Assembly (NCBI GenBank): GCA_945865855.1
Contig: CAMBES010000077.1
Coordinates: 1-6,503, forward strand
Reading direction: 5' to 3'
DNA from: Rhizobium sp. Q54
GTDB taxonomy: Bacteria; Pseudomonadota; Alphaproteobacteria; Rickettsiales; UBA1997
DNA: 6,503 nt
Shown here piece after piece: positions 1 through 5,423 of the stretch. Both the position numbers and the translations under genes were made by a program. Within the stretch, counting starts at the first letter, position 1, and each line of letters begins with the position of its first letter. The notes under the pieces were generated by a model. It searched no databases. It was not told the DNA's origin and saw nothing but the letters and a program-made list of their open reading frames with translations.

Positions 1-513
1 CCAATAAAGTTTGAATTCCGCTTTTTGCGCCAAGCTCCAAGAGCGTTTTTGTAGTGGCAGATACCAATCTACAAAAAAACAAACTTCATGAAAAAGCAGC
101 CCGTGATTATATTCAGAGAGATCGGCAGGAGTAGCTAATTTATGCAAATTGAGCAAAACATCGCAGGCTTTTTCGTAGAGATTAAGCTCTTTTGTAACAT
201 CTTTTGCAAGAACTCTGCCATAAGTGTCGTCGCCAAAATCTTCAAGCAATAAAAATCCTGCACTTACATCGGCGGCAATAATTTTTGGTGCAAAAAAATT
301 GTGAGCGACAAGAAATTCATCAATCTTCATGAAGGGCTTAACATCTTCATGCGTTGGTGGCGCAAACATTAGGATGTAAGTTTTTTCACCAGAAAAAATT
401 CGGTAGTAAGAACGAAATGAAGCATCGCCAGCAACTTTTTTAATGCTGCATTGAGCAATTTTATTTGCCGCAAGAAAGTCGCGCGCTTTTTGTTCGTTGA
501 GAGAAAGTGTCAT
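1..513 (-). CDS. amgK: AmgK-like N-acetylmuramate/N-acetylglucosamine kinase, N-terminal part (partial)
   Basis: The frame is open from an ATG at 513 to the window edge, giving 171 residues with no stop, so the C-terminal half is missing. It resembles the phosphotransferase family (APH/choline-kinase fold) that includes AmgK. AmgK phosphorylates the anomeric position of MurNAc or GlcNAc in the cytoplasm so that recycled peptidoglycan sugar can re-enter UDP-MurNAc synthesis, usually with the nucleotidyltransferase MurU. Visible support is the N-lobe motif GDASFRSYYRIF (residues 29-40), the strand ending MFAPP (49-53) and LLLEDFGDD (88-96), the hinge pattern of the family. The family usually has MDAPP, so Phe50 replaces the common Asp. 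The catalytic HxD loop and metal site would lie beyond the edge and cannot be checked. It lies 76 bases after fzlA on the same strand, so co-transcription is possible. No Shine-Dalgarno sequence precedes the start. The fold family is fairly sure; the exact substrate is inferred. Confidence 0.8.
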   Translation of the reverse strand, partial: MTLSLNEQKARDFLAANKIAQCSIKKVAGDASFRSYYRIFSGEKTYILMFAPPTHEDVKPFMKIDEFLVAHNFFAPKIIAADVSAGFLLLEDFGDDTYGRVLAKDVTKELNLYEKACDVLLNLHKLATPADLSEYNHGLLFHEVCFFVDWYLPLQKRSWSLAQKAEFKLYW

Positions 514-589
514 TTGTAAAAAATCGTTAATTCAGTTCGATAACTTTCTATTTATTATCCACGCGAACGTGGGAGCTATTGCAGAAACC
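514..589 (-). other. fzlA-amgK intergenic gap with a small UUCG-loop hairpin
   Basis: These 76 bases separate the fzlA stop from the amgK start. On the minus strand CCACG, loop TTCG and CGTGG (572 down to 559) form a perfect 5-bp stem. It is followed by ATAATAAATAG, not a T run, so it does not look like a classical intrinsic terminator. It could stabilise the 3' end of the fzlA message or weakly attenuate transcription into amgK. The remainder is A+T-rich, with a short T run just before the amgK start and no ribosome binding site. Confidence 0.4.
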
Positions 590-1270
590 TTAGAAGTCCA
601 GCTGTGAATACCACTCGGCCGGCACCAAGCCTGGGATGCGGTCTTTTAGAATCTCACCAAAAATTTTGTGCGACTTGATCATGCTATACCAATCTTTGGC
701 TGGTAAGTAGTGGTGCCAGTTAATGTCGCCAAAATAATCGAGCACAGAAATATGACAAGCGGCTGAAAAATCAGCAACGCTAATTTGATCTCCAGCCAGG
801 TATCTCTTGCTTTCAAGCAGATATTCAATGTAGCTCAAATGAATGTTTAAATTGCCTCTAGCAACACGAAGAATCTCAGAATTAGGTGAACTTCCACCGG
901 GTAAATAGCGATTAAAATAACGCTCATTCAAAACATGTTTGCTGACTTCTTGGTAAAATTTCTCATCAAACCAATATTGTAAACGACGAGCTTCTGCTCG
1001 CTCTGAAGGTGATTCACCGAGAAATGATTTGCTGCTTTTGGCATGTTTCTCTTCGATATATTCAATAATCACCGAGCTGTTCACAATCACTGCCGCATTG
1101 CCGTTGTCGAAAAGCACCGGCACTGTGCAAGCAGGATTCATCGCGATGAATTCTTTTCTTCTTTCCCAAAAATTTTCTTGGATTAATTCGCAACCGATGT
1201 CCTTTGCAGCAAGGTGCACTCTGACTTTGCGAGAGAATGGGCAGATTGGATGATGGTAGAGACGATACAT
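590..1270 (-). CDS. fzlA: FzlA-like FtsZ-binding division protein, glutathione S-transferase fold
   Basis: This 226-residue protein has a thioredoxin-like N-terminal domain (about 1-78) with CPFSRKVRVHL at 10-20 and NPACTVPVL at 45-53, including the expected cis-proline (Pro51). A helical GST C-terminal domain follows, with AGDQISVADFSAA at 159-171. Three features match FzlA rather than metabolic GSTs: the helix WFDEKFYQEVSKHVLNERYF (100-119), the run DYFGDINW (178-185), and a C-terminal tail with Trp219, Tyr221 and terminal DF (225-226). In Caulobacter, FzlA binds and curves FtsZ filaments at midcell, lacks ordinary GST activity, and links FtsZ to septal wall synthesis by FtsW/FtsI; the conserved tail is important there. 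Length is as expected. The ATG at 1270 starts directly at the domain's first strand. It is divergent from polA across 74 bases and may be co-transcribed with amgK. The alternative is an ordinary GST, which I consider less likely. Confidence 0.85.
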   Translation of the reverse strand: MYRLYHHPICPFSRKVRVHLAAKDIGCELIQENFWERRKEFIAMNPACTVPVLFDNGNAAVIVNSSVIIEYIEEKHAKSSKSFLGESPSERAEARRLQYWFDEKFYQEVSKHVLNERYFNRYLPGGSSPNSEILRVARGNLNIHLSYIEYLLESKRYLAGDQISVADFSAACHISVLDYFGDINWHHYLPAKDWYSMIKSHKIFGEILKDRIPGLVPAEWYSQLDF

Positions 1271-1344
1271 GATTTAGATTTTTTAGATTTTAAATTTATT
1301 CAGCTACTTTGAATTCTACGAAAATCTAAAATCAAAAATCTAAA
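1271..1344. promoter_or_regulatory. Divergent fzlA/polA intergenic region, expected to hold both promoters
   Basis: The two genes are transcribed away from each other across only 74 A+T-rich bases, so both promoters and any shared operator should lie here or just inside the genes. TAAAAT hexamers resembling a -10 element occur symmetrically at 1327-1332 (plus) and 1292-1287 (minus). The upstream candidates TTGAAT (1309-1314, plus) and TTCAAA (minus, near 1313-1308) are poorly spaced, so no complete sigma70 promoter can be asserted. If those -10 hexamers were used, both messages would begin within about ten bases of their start codons. The region is dominated by a symmetric repeat listed separately. 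Confidence 0.55.
1273..1344. repeat. Four copies of AAAATCTAAA in inverted pairs flanking the fzlA and polA starts
   Basis: The exact 10-mer AAAATCTAAA occurs on the plus strand at 1321-1330 and 1335-1344, and on the minus strand at 1291-1282 and 1282-1273. On the minus strand the two copies overlap by one base; on the plus strand they are 4 bases apart. The last plus copy ends at the base before the polA ATG, and the last minus copy ends two bases before the fzlA ATG. The arms are separated by 29 bases (1292-1320), making an imperfect inverted repeat around the promoter region. It could be an operator shared by both genes, a translation-initiation context, or a chance product of A+T-rich DNA. 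The coordinates and copies are read directly; any function is inference. Confidence 0.8.
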
Positions 1345-3981
1345 ATGAATAAAAAAATTGCCCTAATCGACGGCTACGGCTTTGTCTTTCGTGCCTACCA
1401 CGCCTTACCTCCGCTGACACGACCAGATGGAGCGCCGGTTGGAGCGGTTTACGGCTTCACCAACATGTTGATTAAATTAATTGCCGGGCTTGATGTTTCG
1501 CATATTGCCGTTGTGTTTGATGCTGGCGCTAAAACTTTTCGCAATGAAATTTTTTCTGACTACAAAGCTAATCGACCGCCCTGCCCAGAAGATTTAAAAC
1601 CACAATTTGCAATAGTACGTCAAGCGGCGGAGGCATTGGGTTTGCCCATCCTAGAAAAAATTGGATTTGAAGCTGACGACATCATCGCCACCATCACCAA
1701 ACAATCGGTAGAAAAAAATTATGAAGTGCTCATCGTCTCTTCCGACAAAGACCTAATGCAGCTAGTTAATCAGCACGTTTTTATGTATGACGCGATGAAA
1801 AATAAATTCATCGGACGCGACGAAGTGCGCGAAAAATTTGCAGTCGAACCGGAGCGAGTTGTTGATGTTCTAGCCTTGATGGGCGACGCATCAGACAATG
1901 TCGCTGGCGTTAGAGGCATAGGCCCTAAGACCGCAGCAGAATTAATTTTACAATTCGGAAATCTTGAAAATCTTCTCGCGCGTTTGAGTGAAATTAAGCA
2001 GGTAAAACGTCGTCAACTTTTGCTTGATGGAACTCAAAACGCTTTACTCGCAAAGCGTCTAGTTTCGCTCTGTTGCGATGTGCCGCTTAGCATTGAAATT
2101 GAAGAATTACGCATTCAAGGATTCGATCCGCACCGACTAATTTCTTTTCTCAAAGAACAGGGTTTTCACTCGCTAATCACCCGAGTCAAAAAAGAATTCT
2201 CGATTGCAGATGAAGCAAAACAAACACAAAAAGTGCAGAACGAAATTTCATTTTCCAAAGTAAAAAAAATTGAAATCACTTCCGCACAAATGATTGATGA
2301 GGTCAGAGAAGAGGGGCTGCAAAATGGCTTAGTAACAATCGATTATGAACAAGATTTTCTTACGATTTCTACTTATAAAACCGGCTTCATGCCGAAAGAA
2401 ATTTTTTATTTTTTAGCAAAATCAGAAACTAGCGATCTCTTTGGAAGCCTCGAAAACAAAGGACTAAAGCTGGATTTGCTTAAGAAAATTTTGCAAGATG
2501 ACTCAATCAAAAAAATATTTTTCGACGCTAAAAAATTCTTTAGAAATTCGAATTTATCCGTCATTGGTTTCGAAGATGTTTCGGTGATGAATCATCTGCT
2601 CAACTCTTCGGTCAAAAATGATTTTCGTGAATTAGTTGATCTAAATCTTTCCAAAAATTTTGAGGAAAAAGAGTTATCTGGCACTGATCTAGCATGCTTC
2701 CGCAACTTTGCTCTTTCTCAACTTTACACGATTCTCGTACCAAGAATTTCTGAGCTAAAATTGAATGCACCCTACTCTTCTTACGAACTTCCACTCTTGC
2801 CAGTGCTGGCACAAATCGAAAATGAGGGAATTAAAATCGACACAAAAAAACTCCACGAACTATCAAAAGAATTCGGTAAAAAAATTGAAGAGCTAACGAA
2901 AGAAATCTACACCCTAGGCGATTGCGAATTCAACATCGCTTCACCAAAGCAACTCGGCGAAATTTTATTTGAAAAGCTTGGACTTCAATCGAAGAAAAAA
3001 TCGAAGAAAACTGGCGTGCTTTCGACCAACGCTGAAGTGTTAGAAGAGCTAGAGGAGCAAGGATTTGTGATCGCAACAAAAATTCTTGAATTCCGTAAAC
3101 TTTCGAAATTAAAAAATACTTATACCGACGCTTTGCCGAAAGAAATTAACCCAAAAACTGGCAGAGTTCACACAACTCTTTCTTCAATTTCTACCGTCAC
3201 CGGAAGGCTCAGTTCTAGCAATCCAAACTTGCAAAATATTCCAATTCGCACCATTGAAGGCAGAAAAATTCGCGAGGCTTTTATAGCTAAACCCGGACAT
3301 CTTTTAATCTCTGCAGATTATTCGCAAATCGAGTTACGCGTGATTGCTCACGTCGCTAAAATTAAGGCGCTGATTGAGGCCTTCAAAGAAAATAAAGACA
3401 TTCATCGCATCACTGCAGCGCAAGTTTTTGGTCTTCACGAAAATGAGGTGAGTGAAAAAATGCGCTCAAAAGCAAAGGCGATTAATTTTGGAATTATCTA
3501 CGGAATCAGCGCCTTTGGCCTTGCCAAGCAACTCAATATTTCGCGTGGTGAAGCGGCCGATTACATTCATTCTTACTTTGCTACTTACCCGGGCATTGAG
3601 GATTACATGAAAAATCACATTAATTTTGCCAAGCAGAATGGATATGTAACTACGATTTCTGGACGAAAATGCTTCATTCATGAAATCAACAGCAAGAACC
3701 CGATACAACGAAAAGAGGCTGAGCGATTAACGATTAACGCCCCAATACAAGGCAGTGCCGCCGACATAATTAAGAAGGCGATGATTCAAGTGAACAAGGC
3801 TCTGAGTAAAAAACATTTGAGCGCGAAAATAGTGCTGCAAATCCATGACGAACTTTTGATTGAGGCGCCTGAAGCAGAAGTGGAAGTGGTTTCGCAACTA
3901 TTGAAATCAGAAATGGAAACTGCCGCAAAGCTAGATGTTCCACTGGTTGTTGATGTTAAGGTTGGGGCTAGGTGGATGTAA
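1345..3981 (+). CDS. polA: DNA polymerase I (5' nuclease, degenerate 3'-5' exonuclease, family A polymerase)
   Basis: This 878-residue enzyme removes RNA primers, fills Okazaki gaps and does repair synthesis. The 5' nuclease domain (about 1-290) has IDG at 8-10, VVFDAG at 56-61, GFEADD at 107-112, SSDKD at 132-136, GDASDN at 180-185 and the helix-hairpin-helix GVRGIGPKTA at 188-197. The middle domain (about 305-470) is the 3'-5' exonuclease fold; D333, E335 and D394 can be aligned to E. coli D355, E357 and D424. The stretch 449-462 has no acidic residue where Y497 and D501 belong, and Lys390 sits at N420, so proofreading is probably lost or weak. The polymerase domain is complete: TVTGRLSSSNPNLQNIP (617-633), motif A DYSQIELR (658-665, catalytic D658), motif B with R707, K711, F715 and Y719, and motif C QIHDE (832-836, D835). 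F715 equals E. coli F762. No Shine-Dalgarno sequence precedes the ATG, but MNKKIALIDG is the usual N-terminus. It is monocistronic by context, with convergent rluC downstream. Confidence 0.98.
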   Translation: MNKKIALIDGYGFVFRAYHALPPLTRPDGAPVGAVYGFTNMLIKLIAGLDVSHIAVVFDAGAKTFRNEIFSDYKANRPPCPEDLKPQFAIVRQAAEALGLPILEKIGFEADDIIATITKQSVEKNYEVLIVSSDKDLMQLVNQHVFMYDAMKNKFIGRDEVREKFAVEPERVVDVLALMGDASDNVAGVRGIGPKTAAELILQFGNLENLLARLSEIKQVKRRQLLLDGTQNALLAKRLVSLCCDVPLSIEIEELRIQGFDPHRLISFLKEQGFHSLITRVKKEFSIADEAKQTQKVQNEISFSKVKKIEITSAQMIDEVREEGLQNGLVTIDYEQDFLTISTYKTGFMPKEIFYFLAKSETSDLFGSLENKGLKLDLLKKILQDDSIKKIFFDAKKFFRNSNLSVIGFEDVSVMNHLLNSSVKNDFRELVDLNLSKNFEEKELSGTDLACFRNFALSQLYTILVPRISELKLNAPYSSYELPLLPVLAQIENEGIKIDTKKLHELSKEFGKKIEELTKEIYTLGDCEFNIASPKQLGEILFEKLGLQSKKKSKKTGVLSTNAEVLEELEEQGFVIATKILEFRKLSKLKNTYTDALPKEINPKTGRVHTTLSSISTVTGRLSSSNPNLQNIPIRTIEGRKIREAFIAKPGHLLISADYSQIELRVIAHVAKIKALIEAFKENKDIHRITAAQVFGLHENEVSEKMRSKAKAINFGIIYGISAFGLAKQLNISRGEAADYIHSYFATYPGIEDYMKNHINFAKQNGYVTTISGRKCFIHEINSKNPIQRKEAERLTINAPIQGSAADIIKKAMIQVNKALSKKHLSAKIVLQIHDELLIEAPEAEVEVVSQLLKSEMETAAKLDVPLVVDVKVGARWM

Positions 3982-4054
3982 GTTTGATCGCCATCTTAAG
4001 ATGAATAAAAAGTTTATTTTAGCTAAAGCTGGCAGCGCCTCTAAGCCGCTAAAA
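3982..4054. other. Convergent polA/rluC intergenic region with inverted repeats
   Basis: These 73 bases lie between the two stop codons. They contain a perfect 12-base palindrome CATCTTAAGATG (3992-4003), an A+T hairpin AATAAA/TTTATT (4004-4009 with 4013-4018 approximately), and a longer inverted repeat listed as a possible rluC terminator. None is followed by a T run in the plus direction, so the end of the polA transcript is not clearly marked. I see no gene here. Confidence 0.5.
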
Positions 4055-4055
4055 T
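4007..4055 (-). terminator. Possible intrinsic terminator of rluC
   Basis: On the minus strand ATTTTAGC (4055-4048) and GCTAAAAT (4023-4016) form an 8-bp perfect stem that begins at the first base of the stop-codon complement. The 24-base loop contains short GGC/GCC pairings. A five-T run (4011-4007) follows after four further bases. The stem is A+T-rich, the loop is large and the T run does not directly abut it, so this is a weak candidate. Confidence 0.35.
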
Positions 4056-4891
4056 TAAAACTCAGATTTACATTCAATCTCAACTTTCTTACCAAAAAAA
4101 TTCTGGATTACGATCTTGCGCGCATGCAGACACATGTAGCTATGAAGGTCTTTTTTTAACGTTTCTTTTCCACCATATTTTACGTCATTTACAATCGGAT
4201 GTCCGATCTCTTTGCAGTGAACACGAAGCTGGTGAGTTCTGCCAGTTAGCGGCTTAAGCTCAAGCAGAGCATAATTTGTAAAAGTTTTTAGCAGTCTAAA
4301 TTTCGTAACCGCTTCTTTTCCCTCTTCAAAATCCGGCAAAACTTTTTCATTTTTTCCTAAAAGTTTTTTGCGTAGTGGAATTGAAATCACGCCGAGAGTT
4401 TTTGTTGGAACGCCACAAACCAAGGCCAAGTAAGTCTTCTCGATGGTTTTATCTTTAAATCCTGCGTTGAGTAAATCTGCGGCTTCGTTATTTTTAGCAA
4501 GTAACAAAATCCCACTCGTGTCTTTGTCGAGGCGATGAACTAGCTGCCATTTTTTCTCACGTACAAAATCATCAACAGAAATTTCAATCCCACTACCACC
4601 TTGCGTGGCAAGACCTGATGGCTTATTGATGGCAACAAGATTTTCATCTTCATAAATTATCCAGGACAAAAATTTCTTCATTTTTTCGGAAGAAACCTGT
4701 GGTTTTTGTCTTTGCTTGTCATGACGTTTTTGCAAATCAGAAAAAACATCAATCTGATCTTCGGCCTGTACTGCATAAGATGCATCAACCCTCGCCCCAT
4801 TAACTTTAACTTTTTTTTCACGAATTAATTTTTGCGCTAGGCCAAAAGAAATGTCGAATTTTTTGCAAAGGAACTTGTCGAGACGAGACAT
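4055..4891 (-). CDS. rluC: RluC-family 23S rRNA pseudouridine synthase
   Basis: This 278-residue protein converts specific uridines in 23S rRNA to pseudouridine during large-subunit maturation; E. coli RluC modifies positions 955, 2504 and 2580. An N-terminal S4 RNA-binding domain (about 2-50, SRLDKFLCKKF through KVKVNGARV) is joined by a charged linker (about 51-72) to the RluA-type catalytic domain. The signature HRLDKDTSG lies at 119-127, with D122 the expected catalytic aspartate. Further family motifs are NKPSGLATQGG (89-99), PLTGRTHQLRVH (214-225) and GHPIVNDVKYGG (230-241). It is slightly shorter than E. coli RluC (319 residues), with no domain missing. The start is upstream-adjacent to the S4 domain; no Shine-Dalgarno sequence is at the right distance (a GGAG lies too far upstream). 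It is 53 bases after crcB on the same strand, a pairing common in alphaproteobacteria. RluD is the main alternative, but N-terminus, length and context favour RluC. Confidence 0.92.
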   Translation of the reverse strand: MSRLDKFLCKKFDISFGLAQKLIREKKVKVNGARVDASYAVQAEDQIDVFSDLQKRHDKQRQKPQVSSEKMKKFLSWIIYEDENLVAINKPSGLATQGGSGIEISVDDFVREKKWQLVHRLDKDTSGILLLAKNNEAADLLNAGFKDKTIEKTYLALVCGVPTKTLGVISIPLRKKLLGKNEKVLPDFEEGKEAVTKFRLLKTFTNYALLELKPLTGRTHQLRVHCKEIGHPIVNDVKYGGKETLKKDLHSYMCLHARKIVIQNFFGKKVEIECKSEF

Positions 4892-4944
4892 TGAGAAATA
4901 TTTAAGATTTTCTGGATCTCCGCGGAAGCTATGGTCCAGGAAAA
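4892..4944 (-). other. crcB-rluC gap containing an imperfect inverted repeat
   Basis: TTTTCTGGA (4908-4916) and TCCAG-g-AAAA (4935-4944) can pair as a 9-bp stem with one bulged base. The enclosed segment includes the 8-base palindrome TCCGCGGA. The repeat starts right after the crcB stop codon. It is not followed by a T run in either direction, so it may be a message-stabilising or processing structure rather than a terminator. Function is unknown. Confidence 0.45.
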
Positions 4945-5313
4945 TTACGCAATCATCTTCGTTAAATAAAAACCGAAGAACAAAGCCAGGATTGAAAGCG
5001 TTACTGTAGCAAGCGCATAGAGAAATGCTTGTGAATAATTACCAGCAGAAAAGAGGCGAAAAAAATCGAGCGAGAAAGCGGAAAAAGTTGTGAAGCCACC
5101 GAGAAATCCAGCAAAGATAAAATTTTTTAAGCGCGGATCGATTGTGTCAAAATACTTAATCACGAAGTAGTAAGCAGCGCCAGCAAGCATTGAGCCAATT
5201 ACGTTTACTAAAAATGTTCCGAGTGGAAATTTTCCGGCTACGACGGAGATTTGAATGAGATGACGTAGCACCGATCCACATGCGCCGCCGATTGCGATTA
5301 AAAGGAAGTTCAT
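4945..5313 (-). CDS. crcB: CrcB/FluC fluoride-specific ion channel
   Basis: This 122-residue inner-membrane protein lets toxic cytoplasmic fluoride leave the cell. Four hydrophobic segments are visible at about 1-20, 30-55, 64-88 and 94-118, the normal Fluc layout. Family motifs are GGACGSVLRHL (9-19), PLGTFLVNVIGS (30-41, with the conserved Asn37) and GFLGGFTTFSAFS (69-81), the phenylalanine- and threonine-rich segment that lines the fluoride path and the central sodium site. It is a single gene with no paired partner in view, so it would form a dual-topology homodimer. Length is normal. The ATG at 5313 gives the standard MN-plus-hydrophobic start. It follows leuS by 110 bases and precedes rluC by 53 on the same strand. 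I see no fluoride riboswitch in the leader. Confidence 0.96.
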   Translation of the reverse strand: MNFLLIAIGGACGSVLRHLIQISVVAGKFPLGTFLVNVIGSMLAGAAYYFVIKYFDTIDPRLKNFIFAGFLGGFTTFSAFSLDFFRLFSAGNYSQAFLYALATVTLSILALFFGFYLTKMIA

Positions 5314-5423
5314 GAGGTTTGTGTTTTTTTTACATTTTTAGGATCTTTGCCTAAGCGAAGATGAGGGATAAATCACTTATTCTGTTAGTTATCCTTACGC
5401 AGACGTGAATTCAGGAAAGTTAA
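5314..5423. other. leuS-crcB gap with two tandem hairpins
   Basis: On the plus strand ATCTTTGC (5343-5350), loop CTAA and GCGAAGAT (5355-5362) form an 8-bp stem with one G-T wobble; on the minus strand that position becomes a C-A mismatch. Directly beyond, AGGGATAA (starting near 5364) and TTATCCTT (ending near 5397) form a second stem with a 17-base loop; on the minus strand its perfect core is GGATAA/TTATCC. Neither is followed by a T run on the minus strand, so a leuS terminator is not evident. The sequence does not match the fluoride riboswitch consensus. A crcB promoter could lie here but none is clear. Confidence 0.4.

Noticed and set aside
559..572. Intrinsic terminator after fzlA
   Set aside because: The 5-bp stem with TTCG loop is followed by ATAATAAATAG rather than a T run, so it was listed only as a hairpin.
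1029..1253. Plus-strand open frame of 74 codons
   Set aside because: It lies wholly antisense within fzlA, whose protein is clearly conserved, and its translation has no recognisable family.
2612..2812. Minus-strand open frame of 66 codons
   Set aside because: It is antisense to the polA exonuclease and polymerase coding sequence and shows no motif.
3466..3708. Minus-strand open frame of 80 codons
   Set aside because: It is antisense to polA motif B and neighbouring conserved polymerase sequence.
3935..4159. Plus-strand open frame of 74 codons spanning the polA end
   Set aside because: It overlaps the polA C-terminus in another frame and the rluC 3' end antisense; composition is lysine- and leucine-rich with no family pattern.
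5314..5423. Fluoride riboswitch upstream of crcB
   Set aside because: The leader lacks the conserved segments of the crcB-motif RNA, and the hairpins present do not reproduce its pseudoknot layout.
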